Source: JACVRX01 sp963819885
GTDB lineage: Bacteria > Actinomycetota > Actinomycetes > Jiangellales > Jiangellaceae
Direction of reading: 5' to 3'
Length of the DNA: 64,000 nt
Assembly: GCA_963819885.1 (NCBI GenBank)
Contig: CAWFXV010000030.1
Coordinates: 347,284-411,283, forward strand
Shown: positions 17,255-26,285 of the stretch, one piece after another
How the letters are laid out: every line of letters begins with the position of its first letter
Position numbering within the stretch: the stretch's first letter is position 1
Made by a program: the position numbers and the translations under genes
The notes under the pieces: generated by a model
What the model saw: the letters and a program-made list of their open reading frames with translations, nothing else
Database searches by the model: none
What the model was told of the DNA's origin: nothing

Positions 17255-17890
17255 TCAGAGGGCGAACAACGCGAGGCCGCCGCGAGCCAGCACCGATCCG
17301 TGCGAAGCGTCGAGGCGCCACCACTGACCCATGGACCGGAGCACGACATCGCCGTCGCTGAGGAAGCCGTACGACTCCGCGGCGTGCGCGAGTCGCAGTG
17401 GCACACCTGGCGCCAGCTCGCGGGCCCAGATCTCGGCGGCCAGCGCCTCCAAGGCTGCTCTCCCTTCGCGCAAGGCCAGGCCGGCGGTCACCTCTGGGCC
17501 GCGGCGGCGGAACTCATCCACACCTGCTGCCACCGCTCCGGCGACCTCAGGCCCAGCCAACCGGGCCCGCTGGGTCCATCCCGACCGCGGCGGCAAGCTA
17601 CTAGTCCATCTCAACGCGGGCACGGCAGGCGGCAACTCCAGCTCTCCGTTCGCACCAACGGCCCGCGCCGCCAAGGTTCCTGCTTCGATGACGACGTCGG
17701 CGGACAGCGGCGCGGCCAAGGCGATGGCACGTAAGGCGAGAGCGTCGAAGGGCGTCTCGGCGAAGCAGCCGGCCACGTTGCCCTCGGCGACGATCCGAAT
17801 CACCGCCTCCGGTTCGAATCGGGCGACCCGGCGCGCGAACGTCGCGAGGTCAGACGCCGCCGCCGGGTGCTCGGGCACCAGCTGCGTCAT
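17255..17890 (-). CDS. Conserved actinobacterial hypothetical (Rv2474c-like position)
   Basis: 211 residues, alanine/leucine-rich, probably soluble, no recognised catalytic motif. It contains RFEPEAVIRIVAEGNVAGCFAETPFDALALRAI and ends GQWWRLDASHGSVLARGGLALFAL. It overlaps the thioesterase stop by four bases (ATGA) and so is translated with it. The position downstream of the tandem-hotdog thioesterase and facing aglA corresponds to Rv2474c of M. tuberculosis; that equivalence rests on gene order. Function unknown. Confidence 0.8.
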   Translation of the reverse strand: MTQLVPEHPAAASDLATFARRVARFEPEAVIRIVAEGNVAGCFAETPFDALALRAIALAAPLSADVVIEAGTLAARAVGANGELELPPAVPALRWTSSLPPRSGWTQRARLAGPEVAGAVAAGVDEFRRRGPEVTAGLALREGRAALEALAAEIWARELAPGVPLRLAHAAESYGFLSDGDVVLRSMGQWWRLDASHGSVLARGGLALFAL

Positions 17891-18801
17891 GGTTCGAGGA
17901 ACTTCGCCAGCGCCACGCGCTCGGCCTCGGTCAGTGCCCGCGGCCGGTGCTCGGCGACGTCGAAAGCGACCAGCGCGCCCGTCGCGCGGACATAGACCGC
18001 GTCGTCGTCGGACACCTCGTACGCGACGTCGAACGACGAGGTGCCGATCCGAGTCACCCAGAGGAGGACGCGAAGCGGGTCGATCCGGAACGACACAGGC
18101 CGCAGGTAATCCAACGACTGGTGCGCGACCACCGAGCCCTCGTGGGTATCCAGCGCGTCGGCGAGATAACGATGGGCGAAGTCGACCCTGGCCTCTTGCA
18201 AATACTCCGCGAACGTGACGTTGTTGACGTGGCCGTAGCTGTCGAGGTCGTCGAAGCGGACAGCGCATTCGTACACGTGGCGCATTGTCGACGGTCGCAC
18301 TCGGACCCTCGCTCGCCCCTCGCTCGGGCTCCTCGTTGCTCCATATGCGGCCCGCCCCGGGATCGGCCCGCCGCGCTCCAGAAAACTCTCGAGCACCTCC
18401 CGCTCCCTCGGCGCGATCCGGCGGATGTGCTCGTCGCCGAGGTCATAAGGCACCAGGATCGACGCGGCGACCGCGTAGACCGTCCGCGACCCGTCCGGTT
18501 CGATGTCGAGCACCTCGTAGCCGAGCGCGAAGGACGCCGCCCGCACCTCGGTCACCCAGGTCTCCACCCGGACCGGGGTGGGCCGGAAGTGCAGCGGCGC
18601 GCGGTAGCCGATCTCGTGCCGGCGGACGACGACGCCGCGAGCCAGCTGTTCAGCGCCCTGCTCCGGGGCGTGGACGAAGAGCATGTCGACCCTGGCTTCT
18701 TGCAGGTAGCGCAGGTAGACGACGTTGTTGACGTGGCCGAACGCGTCCATGTCCGCCCACCGCAGCGGAACGGACGACACATGGCGCGGCACGCGGAACA
18801 T
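17887..18801 (-). CDS. Tandem hotdog-fold acyl-CoA thioesterase (4HBT family, Rv2475c-like)
   Basis: 304 residues with two similar hotdog domains. Domain 1 has RWADMDAFGHVNNVVYLRYLQEARVD and domain 2 RFDDLDSYGHVNNVTFAEYLQEARVD; each carries the catalytic-type Asp and the HVNN helix. The duplication makes a pseudo-dimer in one chain. It hydrolyses acyl- or aryl-CoA thioesters. ATG at 18801; a GTG at 18825 would add eight non-conserved residues. In mycobacteria the next gene upstream would be gdh; here it is the 18.9-26.3 kb catabolic cluster. Confidence 0.9.
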   Translation of the reverse strand: MFRVPRHVSSVPLRWADMDAFGHVNNVVYLRYLQEARVDMLFVHAPEQGAEQLARGVVVRRHEIGYRAPLHFRPTPVRVETWVTEVRAASFALGYEVLDIEPDGSRTVYAVAASILVPYDLGDEHIRRIAPREREVLESFLERGGPIPGRAAYGATRSPSEGRARVRVRPSTMRHVYECAVRFDDLDSYGHVNNVTFAEYLQEARVDFAHRYLADALDTHEGSVVAHQSLDYLRPVSFRIDPLRVLLWVTRIGTSSFDVAYEVSDDDAVYVRATGALVAFDVAEHRPRALTEAERVALAKFLEP

Positions 18802-18875
18802 ACTGCCGGGTCGCGTCGGCCGCACCTAGTCCGCGACCATGATGAGCGAGACCGAACGATATGAGGAGGGCACCC

Positions 18876-20228
18876 GTGGCAGTACCCGGTGCAAAAGAGC
18901 TCGAGGACGCCGAGGCGACCCTGGGGCAGGACGGCTATGACGTCGTACGGGTTGGCTACTGCGATGTCATCGGCAGCGAACGTGGCCGTGATGTCCTTGT
19001 CAACGGCTTCGCCCGAACAGTCGAGGATGGCGTCGCCTTCTGCCGGTCGGTCTACGCCACGACGCCGACGGGTGACACCGTTCCAATCAAAGGCGGCCTG
19101 GAGGAAGGCCTACCCGACGTCATCGCCTTTCCGGACTTGTCCACGATCAAACCTCTCCCCTGGGAGCCCGGCGTCGCGCATTGCATCGCAGATGTATACG
19201 ACCCGGACGGGATGCCATCCCCACTGAGCCCTCGAAACGTTCTCAAGCGCGTTGTCGAGCGCTTCGGGACACTCGACATGAGCCCGGTGGCCGGGCCGGA
19301 ATTGGAGTTCTACCTCCTCGAGCGCGACGACCAGGCGCCCACGGGCTGGCGCCGGTATGGCGAGGCATCCGGCAACGTCTACGTCACTGGCCGCAGGGGA
19401 GACCCCGACAACGTGCTACTTCGCTCGCTACGCCAGCTGGGGGGATACGGCCTGGATGTCGTGACCGCCAATCACGAATACAGCAGCGGGCAGTTCGAGA
19501 TCAACCTGTGGCATTCCGAGGCGCTCGACGCGGCGGATCGTGCGTTCCGCTTCAAATCGGCGGTCAAGGAGCTGGCCCGCCAGGAGGGCAAGCATGCGAC
19601 GTTCATGGGCAAACCGTTCAACGACGAGGGCGGCTCCGGGTTCCACATCCACTTCTCGACGTGGACCGATGACGGCGTACCGATGTTCGATGACCCCGAC
19701 GACGAGCTCGGACTGTCCAGCACGGCCCGGTCGGCCATCGCCGGGGTACTCGCTCACGCCCCCGCTCTGGCCGCGGTCCTCAACCCGACGATCAACTCCT
19801 ACAAGCGGCTGGGGCCCGATTCGTTTGCACCCTGGCTCGCCGATTGGGGCATGGACAATCGCAGCGCAATGATCCGCGTTCCACCCGAGCGAGGCCGCGC
19901 GTCGCGGATGGAGTTCCGCCTCGGTGACGCCTCGGCCAACCCCTACCTCGCCATCGGTGGGCTGCTCGGCGCCGCATTCCTCGGAATCGAGGACAAGCTC
20001 CAGCCGCCCGACCCGCTCGAGGGCTACGGCTACAACCCGGAGAAGGCAGCGAGGCTGCCGGCCAGTTTGGGTATTGCCCTGGAGGCCCTCGAGGCCGATA
20101 CCGAAATCACCGAAATCCTCGGCCCGGAGTTCGTCGAGATGTTCCTCACCTACAAGCGAAATGAACTCGAGCGTTTCTCGCACTGGGTGACCGACTGGGA
20201 ATTCCGCGAGTACGCCTACCACCTCTGA
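18876..20228 (+). CDS. Glutamine synthetase-like gamma-glutamyl ligase
   Basis: 450 residues of the glutamine synthetase fold: N-terminal VVRVGYCDVIGSERGRDVLV, metal site AGPELEFYL (about residue 140), ANHEYSSGQFEINL, GSGFHIHFS (about 255), NPTINSYKRLGPDS and a C-terminal SRMEFRLGDASANPYLAIGG. It resembles PuuA / gamma-glutamylanilide-synthase-type enzymes, which join glutamate to an amine, more than housekeeping GlnA; no GlnA adenylylation signature is visible. GTG at 18876 is fixed by GAGGAGGG five bases upstream. P450 follows 10 bases later. Substrate unknown; an amine is inferred from context. Confidence 0.85.
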   Translation: MAVPGAKELEDAEATLGQDGYDVVRVGYCDVIGSERGRDVLVNGFARTVEDGVAFCRSVYATTPTGDTVPIKGGLEEGLPDVIAFPDLSTIKPLPWEPGVAHCIADVYDPDGMPSPLSPRNVLKRVVERFGTLDMSPVAGPELEFYLLERDDQAPTGWRRYGEASGNVYVTGRRGDPDNVLLRSLRQLGGYGLDVVTANHEYSSGQFEINLWHSEALDAADRAFRFKSAVKELARQEGKHATFMGKPFNDEGGSGFHIHFSTWTDDGVPMFDDPDDELGLSSTARSAIAGVLAHAPALAAVLNPTINSYKRLGPDSFAPWLADWGMDNRSAMIRVPPERGRASRMEFRLGDASANPYLAIGGLLGAAFLGIEDKLQPPDPLEGYGYNPEKAARLPASLGIALEALEADTEITEILGPEFVEMFLTYKRNELERFSHWVTDWEFREYAYHL

Positions 20229-20238
20229 GGAGCCGGAC

Positions 20239-21498
20239 GTGCCGCCAACCCCCGTGCCGCTGTCTCAGGTCGACCTGACCAACCTCGACACGTTTGCGCG
20301 CAACGAGGCGTGGGGCCAGTTCGACACGCTGCGCGGCGAGGCACCGGTCTTTTGGAACCCCGAGCCGCCCCCCAACTCGGGATTCTGGGCCATCACCCGC
20401 CATGCCGACATCACCGCGATCGACAAAGACCCCGAGACCTTTACCTCGACGAAGTACGTCAACCTGGAGGAACTCGACGCGGAGTACATGGATCTCCGGC
20501 GGTCGATGCTGGAGACCGACGGGGCGCGCCACCAGGCGTTGCGCAAGTTGTTGCTGCGCGATTTCGGCAGCCGGATGCTTCAACAGTACGAAGGCTTCCT
20601 GCGCGACCTGACCCGAGTCACGGTCGACGCTGCCCTGGGGCAGGAAGAGTTCGACTTCGTCACCGAGATAGCCGCCGAAGTGCCCATCCGCGTTTTGACG
20701 CGGCTACTCGGTGTCCCGGAAGACAACACCGAGCGGCTTATCGACTGGGGCGACCAGATCATCGCCAACACCGATCCCGACTATGCCTCGGTCCCGCTCG
20801 ATACCCCGGAAAGCGACCGATTCAAGCACCTGCCGTTCCGATCGCCAGCATCCATCGACGTGTTCGCATACGGTCGCCAGCTAGCTGCAGAACGCCGTGG
20901 CGGCGCGGGTGAGGACCTCATCAGCAAGCTGGTCAACAGCGTTCCCACGGACGGGAAGGCCCTGACGGCGACCGACTTCGACAACTACTTCCTGCTGCTC
21001 GTCGTCGCCGGGAACGAGACCACCCGCCATGCCATCAGTCACGCCATGCTGGCGCTGATCGAGAACCCCGATCAAATGGCCTACCTGCAGGCCCATCCGG
21101 ACAAGGTGCGAATCGCCGTCGAGGAGGTGCTGCGCTGGGCGTCCCCGGTCTACCACTTCCGCCGCACGGCCACCCGCGACGTCGAACTGCACGGTACGAA
21201 GATCAGCGAAGGCGACAAGGTGGTCATGTGGTTCGCCTCCGGCAACCGCGATGAGGAGGTCTTCCAGCACCCCTACACCTTCGACGTCGCCCGATACCCC
21301 AGGAATCACCTCACCTTTGGAACCGGTCCACACGGCTGCCTCGGCGGTCAACTCGCCCGAATGGAGATCCGCATCCTGTTCGAGACGCTTCTTCCAAGGC
21401 TCGAGTCGATCGAGGTCGCCGGCGAGGTGAAGCGGATCCGCAGCAATTTCGTGAACGGCCTCAAGGAGTTCCCGGTGCGGGTGACAGTCCGCCACTGA
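20239..21498 (+). CDS. Cytochrome P450
   Basis: 419 residues, soluble bacterial P450. The I-helix oxygen-activation motif AGNETTR lies near residues 257-263, the K-helix EEVLRW is present, and the haem-ligand loop FGTGPHGCLGG has Cys367. No redox partner gene lies in the window, so ferredoxin/reductase must come from elsewhere. GTG at 20239; its AGGAG overlaps the stop of the glutamine-synthetase-like gene, showing cotranscription. It probably hydroxylates or dealkylates the substrate prepared by the ligase. Family assignment beyond class I-like bacterial CYP is not attempted. Confidence 0.93.
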   Translation: MPPTPVPLSQVDLTNLDTFARNEAWGQFDTLRGEAPVFWNPEPPPNSGFWAITRHADITAIDKDPETFTSTKYVNLEELDAEYMDLRRSMLETDGARHQALRKLLLRDFGSRMLQQYEGFLRDLTRVTVDAALGQEEFDFVTEIAAEVPIRVLTRLLGVPEDNTERLIDWGDQIIANTDPDYASVPLDTPESDRFKHLPFRSPASIDVFAYGRQLAAERRGGAGEDLISKLVNSVPTDGKALTATDFDNYFLLLVVAGNETTRHAISHAMLALIENPDQMAYLQAHPDKVRIAVEEVLRWASPVYHFRRTATRDVELHGTKISEGDKVVMWFASGNRDEEVFQHPYTFDVARYPRNHLTFGTGPHGCLGGQLARMEIRILFETLLPRLESIEVAGEVKRIRSNFVNGLKEFPVRVTVRH

Positions 21499-21502
21499 GC
21501 CG

Positions 21503-22345
21503 TCAACGAGGAGCGCGTACCCCGCGGAACTCCCAGTCTCCGCCCTTGGCGGTGGACAGCACTTCATTGCTCTCCGAGGGCTGCGCACCGCAGTCGTCCC
21601 GGATCGGCACCGGGCCGGAGACGATGTGGTTGGTCAGCCGACCCAAGCCTTCCACCTCGACCTCGACGACATCGCCAGGATGGACCGTTCGGGAGTTGGC
21701 CGGAGTGCCGGAAAGGAGCACGTCACCCGGGTAGAGCGTGATCGTCCGGGCGATGTCCGCGATGAGGTAGTGCATATCCCATTGCATCTCGTCGGTACTC
21801 GCCTCTTGCCTCACCTCTGCGTTGACGCTCGTCCGCAGGACCTTGCCATGGAAGTCCCAGTCGTCGACGAGCCCTGGGCCGAGCGGGCAGAGGGTGTCCG
21901 AGCCCTTGACCCGAAGCATCGAACCGGCGTCGGTGTCGCGGAAATCGTGCAGGCCGAAGTCGTTGCCGATGGTGTAGCCGGCGATGTAGTGCCCGGCCTC
22001 CTCCGGCGAGACATTGCGGCAGGTCCGGCCCATGACGATGGCAATCTCGCCCTCGTAGTTGAGCCAGTGGCACCGCTCAGGTCTGACGACGGCGCCTCGA
22101 TGGGCGTTCAACGACGAGGTGGGCTTGTGGAAATACGTGGGCGCCGGCGGCAGGGTCGTCTGGAACTCCTCGACCCTGCTGCGGTAGTTGAGGTGGACCG
22201 CGACGATCTTCGTCGGTACGACGGGAGGCAGGTGCACCGCCTCGTCGATGCCCACGACGCGGCCGTCAGCCGCCCGCAGCAGGCTGCCGTCCCGGACGAC
22301 CTCGACCGTAGCGCCGTCGAGCAGTATCCGCCGATACTCGGTCAT
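21503..22345 (-). CDS. Fumarylacetoacetate hydrolase (FAH) family enzyme, HpaG-like
   Basis: 280 residues. C-terminal FAH fold: NYRSRVEEFQ, metal-site YEGEIAIVMG, then AGYTIGNDFGLHDFRD and GDVLLSGTP. FAH members in meta-cleavage pathways act as decarboxylase/isomerase on 5-oxopent-3-ene-tricarboxylate or related dienes. It overlaps the dioxygenase stop by four bases (ATGA) and is the last gene of the minus-strand unit ADC, ALDH, dioxygenase, FAH. Hydratase or hydrolase activity is the alternative. Confidence 0.88.
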   Translation of the reverse strand: MTEYRRILLDGATVEVVRDGSLLRAADGRVVGIDEAVHLPPVVPTKIVAVHLNYRSRVEEFQTTLPPAPTYFHKPTSSLNAHRGAVVRPERCHWLNYEGEIAIVMGRTCRNVSPEEAGHYIAGYTIGNDFGLHDFRDTDAGSMLRVKGSDTLCPLGPGLVDDWDFHGKVLRTSVNAEVRQEASTDEMQWDMHYLIADIARTITLYPGDVLLSGTPANSRTVHPGDVVEVEVEGLGRLTNHIVSGPVPIRDDCGAQPSESNEVLSTAKGGDWEFRGVRAPR

Positions 22346-23253
22346 GCCGGCTCGAGCTGGGTACGGCGGGGCCGGGGGAAGCCGTCTTCGGGCCGGTCGA
22401 ACCACAGGTGCACCTGGCCCGTGCCGACGGAGTTCTCGTATTCGCCGTACTGCCGCGACGGCGAGGTGTTGTCTCCTTCGCCCAGCACGCCGGCCATCAT
22501 CAGGTAGTGACCGAAGCGCGCTTCGGGCTTGAACCGGTAGAACTCCGTCATCGTCTCCAGCACCCGCGCGTGGTCGCCCTTGCTGAACCAGCCGATCCGT
22601 TCGGCGTCGGCGGCGGCCGCCTCGGGAGTGAATATGTGTTCGACGCCGGCGGCCTCGTGGTCGCGGAGCTGCCGCAGCGGCCAGAAGGTGTGGCTCAACG
22701 CGCCGGATGCGATGAGCACGACCTTGCGGTCGCTTTCGGCGATGGCGTCACCCACCGCCCGGCCCAGGCGAAGGTTGTCCTCGGTGTCGGCGGTCTGGCA
22801 CACCCCGATGGAGACCCACCGTTTCTTCGGCAGGCCCTGCCCGAGGAACTCCCAGAGATTGGTCGTCGCGTAGAAGATCGGCAGATGCTCGTCGTCGATC
22901 GCCGTGATCCAGGTACCGTGCTGGTCCGCCCTGGCGGCGATGAGGCGGGCCAGTTCGGGGTCGCCGCGGAAGTCGTACGGCCGGTGGTGCATCCCGCGCG
23001 GCAACTCCTCCGACGTGAACAGCCCCGCCCGGCGCACATGGGCCGTCACGACGAACTCGACGGTTGTCGCCCAATGCGAGTCGAACACCACGACGGTGTC
23101 GTAGTCGAGGGTCTCGAAGACGTCGCGGCGCAGCTGCTGCAACCCGGAAACCAAGGTGGTGTCTTGACCGTTGTTGAGCTCCCGGCGGGTTGCCTCGGGC
23201 AGCACGATCGTCGGGACGTGCGCGAGCAGGCCCGCGCCGACCACCTCGCCCAT
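22342..23253 (-). CDS. Class III extradiol dioxygenase (LigB superfamily), homoprotocatechuate 2,3-dioxygenase-like
   Basis: 303 residues. LigB fold with metal-site histidine in GLLAHVPTI, VVVFDSHW, LFTSEELPR, ASGALSHTFW (catalytic His) and GTGQVHLWF. The spacing and these motifs recall HpaD/HpcB, which cleaves 3,4-dihydroxyphenylacetate beside its hydroxyls. ATG at 23253 has AAGGAGG upstream and shares its first base with the aldehyde dehydrogenase stop. The exact catechol substrate is inferred. Confidence 0.87.
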   Translation of the reverse strand: MGEVVGAGLLAHVPTIVLPEATRRELNNGQDTTLVSGLQQLRRDVFETLDYDTVVVFDSHWATTVEFVVTAHVRRAGLFTSEELPRGMHHRPYDFRGDPELARLIAARADQHGTWITAIDDEHLPIFYATTNLWEFLGQGLPKKRWVSIGVCQTADTEDNLRLGRAVGDAIAESDRKVVLIASGALSHTFWPLRQLRDHEAAGVEHIFTPEAAAADAERIGWFSKGDHARVLETMTEFYRFKPEARFGHYLMMAGVLGEGDNTSPSRQYGEYENSVGTGQVHLWFDRPEDGFPRPRRTQLEPA

Positions 23254-24737
23254 CAGGATTCCTCCTTCGTCTGGTCCGCCACCCACCCCTTGGGTGAGAA
23301 GACGGTGTTCTTCACATCGCAGTAGAAGTCGAAGCTGTGCCTGCCGCCCTCGCGACCGATGCCGGACTGGCGGTTACCGCCGAAGGGAGCGCCCAGATCC
23401 CGGACGAAGAAGCAGTTGACCCACACCGTGCCGGCGGACAACGCCGCCGACACACGCTCGGCACGGTCCGGGCTACCGGTCACTAGGGTCGCGGCCAGGC
23501 CGAAGCGGGTCGCGTTCGCGATCTCGACGGCCTCGTCCTCGGTCCGGAAGGTCTGGACTGTCAGGACCGGCCCGAAGACCTCTTCGGTGAGGATCTCGCT
23601 TCCCGAAGCCATGCCGGAGAGGATGGTCGGCAGAAAGAACAGCCCGCCCAGTTCCTCGTTCGGGCCGCCGCCGAGGAGCGCTCGAGCGCCGGCGGCGATC
23701 GCGCGATCGACGAAGCCTTTGACCCGATCGAAATGCGGATGGGAGATCAGCGCACTGATGTCCGTCGCCTCGTCGCGCGGGTCGCCCTGGCGCAGCGCTC
23801 TCCCCCGCTCGACGACGGCTTCGACGAACCGCGGCGCGATCGACTCCTCGACAAGCACCCGGAACGCACCCAGGCACACCTGACCGGAGTTGTCGAACTG
23901 CTCCACGGTCAGAGCAACAGCCAAATCGAAGTCGGCGTCGGCGAACACGACCAGCGGCGATTTGCCGCCCAACTCGAACGACAGCGGGACGATGTTGGGC
24001 GCGGCCGCGCGCGCGACCACACCGGCGGTCGGCACCGAACCGGTGAATGCGAGCCGACGGATTCCCGGGTGGACGGTAAGTGCGGCGCCGGCTTCAGCGC
24101 CCAGGCCCTGGACGACGTTGAGGACACCGGGTGGCAGTCCGGCATCCGCGCTGATGTCTGCGAGCAGCGACGCCGTCAGTGGCGCCCACTCGGGCGGCTT
24201 GAGCACGACGGTGTTGCCGGCGGCGAGCGCAGGTCCGATGCGCCAGGTGGCCAGCATGAGCGGCGCGTTCCAGGGCGTGATGATCGCTGTCACACCCGCC
24301 GGGTCCCAGGTGATGCGCTCGCGGTGGCCGCGGATCTCCATCTCCTCGTGGTCGAGGCGCAAAAGCCAGTCGGCAAAGAATCGGAAGTTCATGGCGACGC
24401 GGGGCATGACGCTGCGTCGGTGCGAGCGCAGCAGCGAGCCGTTGTCCCTGGTCTCTACGCGGGCGAGTTCGTCGGCCCGGGCGTCGATGCCGTCGGCAAC
24501 CCGATGCAGGCCGACAGCGCGCTCCTTCGGCGTCGTCCTTCCCCACTCGGTGAAGGCCGCCTGAGCCGCTGACACTGCCGCGTCGACCTCGGTCTGACCG
24601 CCCCGGGCGACCTGAGCAATGGCCTGCTCGTCGATCGGGGAAAAGTCGGCAAACGTATGCTCCGAGCGCACCCGGCGACCGCCGATCCAGTGCCTCGGGT
24701 CGACCTCGACCCCCTCGACCGTCACCGTGTCAGGCAC
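23253..24737 (-). CDS. Aldehyde dehydrogenase, 5-carboxymethyl-2-hydroxymuconate-semialdehyde dehydrogenase-like
   Basis: 494 residues. Complete NAD(P)-dependent ALDH: TPWNAPLMLATWRIGPALAAGN, general base in FELGGKSPLVV, catalytic Cys288 in SGQVCLG, and C-terminal PFGGNRQSGIGREGG. Placed directly before the extradiol dioxygenase it most simply oxidises the semialdehyde made by ring cleavage (HpaE/HpcC role). GTG at 24737 with GGAGG nine bases upstream; four bases separate it from the ADC-family stop. A betaine-aldehyde-type role cannot be excluded from sequence alone. Confidence 0.9.
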   Translation of the reverse strand: MPDTVTVEGVEVDPRHWIGGRRVRSEHTFADFSPIDEQAIAQVARGGQTEVDAAVSAAQAAFTEWGRTTPKERAVGLHRVADGIDARADELARVETRDNGSLLRSHRRSVMPRVAMNFRFFADWLLRLDHEEMEIRGHRERITWDPAGVTAIITPWNAPLMLATWRIGPALAAGNTVVLKPPEWAPLTASLLADISADAGLPPGVLNVVQGLGAEAGAALTVHPGIRRLAFTGSVPTAGVVARAAAPNIVPLSFELGGKSPLVVFADADFDLAVALTVEQFDNSGQVCLGAFRVLVEESIAPRFVEAVVERGRALRQGDPRDEATDISALISHPHFDRVKGFVDRAIAAGARALLGGGPNEELGGLFFLPTILSGMASGSEILTEEVFGPVLTVQTFRTEDEAVEIANATRFGLAATLVTGSPDRAERVSAALSAGTVWVNCFFVRDLGAPFGGNRQSGIGREGGRHSFDFYCDVKNTVFSPKGWVADQTKEES

Positions 24738-24741
24738 GCCC

Positions 24742-25557
24742 CTAGGCCTCCGTCTTGGCGGCGAGGTTGTCGCGTAGGAGCTTGCCACCGTTCCATTGCA
24801 TGCCGACCTGCCGGTAGTAGGCACCGATCAGCTCCTTCGGCCGGAGCCGGTGGAGTTCCTCGGTGGGAGAGTCGTAGATCAGGAACGAGTCGACCTCCGC
24901 GCGCCAGGGGCTGCCGCCTTCGAAGCCGGCCGACGCGGTTGAAATCAACTCGTCGAGGCTTGGCTTTGCCGGGTCGCCAATCGAGGTCACGATCCGGCTG
25001 TGGGCCATGGGATGGGCGTTGACGAAGCCGTTGCCGCCGGTCTCCTCGACGAGGGTGATCCGCGCCTCTGCCAGCCGCCGGTCCGCCGCCGCCAGGGAGG
25101 CACCGAATCGACCCCCCGCTGCGATCCGGGGCGCCGGGCCGTACGGGTGCGGCCGGGTCAGGTGGATCGCGCCAAGTTTCTTCGGGTAGCCCTGGTGGAT
25201 CCCGCGCGCCATCGCGAAGTCGCTGTCCACCCAGATGTAGACGCACCGGCTGAAGATCCGGCCCCCGAAGGAACAGCGGACGACGACGAGGGCCTCCTTG
25301 TACTGCCCGAGGACAGGGTCCAGTAACTGCTCGCCGTCGGCGCCACAGGACTGCCAGTCCGCCCAGATGAAGGCCACCGCGCCAGGTTCTTCGTCGACCA
25401 GCTCGAGCGGCTCGGGGAGCAACTCCAAGACCCGGTCAGGGTTGACGCGGTATTCGATCGTGAGCAGGTCACCGGAGTAGAACCACGGCGGTGCCGGCAG
25501 GAGGGAGGCCTTGCCCGTCGCTGTCCTGGGAGCGAAGAAACCACGCAGGTCCGGCAC
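24742..25557 (-). CDS. Acetoacetate decarboxylase (ADC) family protein
   Basis: 271 residues. ADC fold: PWFYSGDLLTIEYRVNPDRVLELLPEPLE, FIWADWQSC, and the Schiff-base lysine region QGYPKKLGAIHL. ADC relatives decarboxylate beta-keto acids or act as hydratases/aldolases on pathway intermediates. First gene of the minus-strand catabolic unit; GTG at 25557. Its promoter must lie in the 23 bases separating it from the divergent amidotransferase gene, or overlap them. Confidence 0.85.
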   Translation of the reverse strand: MPDLRGFFAPRTATGKASLLPAPPWFYSGDLLTIEYRVNPDRVLELLPEPLELVDEEPGAVAFIWADWQSCGADGEQLLDPVLGQYKEALVVVRCSFGGRIFSRCVYIWVDSDFAMARGIHQGYPKKLGAIHLTRPHPYGPAPRIAAGGRFGASLAAADRRLAEARITLVEETGGNGFVNAHPMAHSRIVTSIGDPAKPSLDELISTASAGFEGGSPWRAEVDSFLIYDSPTEELHRLRPKELIGAYYRQVGMQWNGGKLLRDNLAAKTEA

Positions 25558-25580
25558 AAGCGTCAGCCTAGGCTGGCGCC

Positions 25581-26285
25581 ATGCGCGTGCTGTTCATCGA
25601 GCACGATCACGTCTCCCCGCCGGGGTCAGTCGGGGAGGCGTTCCGGCGCCGCGGATACGAGATCGAAGAGCTGGTGGTCGTGCCGGCCGAGCGGTTCACC
25701 TCGCCCGACGTCGAGTTCGGCTTCCCGGCCGCCACCGACTACGACGCGATCGTGCCGATGGGCGCGGCGTGGTCGGCGTACGACACCGCCACGGTCGGGA
25801 CGTGGGTGGCCCCCGAGCTGGAGCTGCTCCGTGCGGCAGACGCGGCAAACGTGCCGGTGCTCGGCATCTGTTTCGGCGGTCAACTGCTCGCCACGGCGCA
25901 CGGTGGGTCGGTCGCGCGTTCCCCCGCCCCAGAGGTCGGGTGGTACGGCGTGCACTCGGACCATCCCGATGTGCTGAGCAGCGGGCCGTGGTTCCACTGG
26001 CACTTCGACCGATGGACCGTGCCTCCCGGCGCTGTCGAGATCGCCCGCAACGCGGCGGCGAGCCAGGCGTTCGTCCATGGCCGATCGCTTGCCGTGCAGT
26101 TCCACCCCGAGCTCGATCCCCCGATGCTCGAGGGTTGGCTCGCCAACGGCGGTATCAGGGATGTCGAGGCAGCCGGCCTCGACGTCGAGGCGTTGCTCGC
26201 GCATACGCGGGCGGAAGAGGCGGCCGCCGCCGAGCGGGCGCGCGCCCTCGTCGACGCGCTGCTGGACGATCGCTTAGCTGATTAG
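25581..26285 (+). CDS. Class I glutamine amidotransferase-like protein (GMP-synthase-like, putative gamma-glutamyl hydrolase)
   Basis: 234 residues. Catalytic triad visible: Cys97 in GICFGGQ, His175 and Glu177 in FHPE. It stands alone, with no synthetase domain. Divergent from the ADC-led operon and on the same strand as the gamma-glutamyl-ligase-like gene. In aniline clusters a GS-like ligase is paired with such an amidotransferase-like protein, which is why a hydrolase removing a gamma-glutamyl tag is proposed. Stop overlaps the ettA stop region convergently. Confidence 0.87.
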   Translation: MRVLFIEHDHVSPPGSVGEAFRRRGYEIEELVVVPAERFTSPDVEFGFPAATDYDAIVPMGAAWSAYDTATVGTWVAPELELLRAADAANVPVLGICFGGQLLATAHGGSVARSPAPEVGWYGVHSDHPDVLSSGPWFHWHFDRWTVPPGAVEIARNAAASQAFVHGRSLAVQFHPELDPPMLEGWLANGGIRDVEAAGLDVEALLAHTRAEEAAAAERARALVDALLDDRLAD

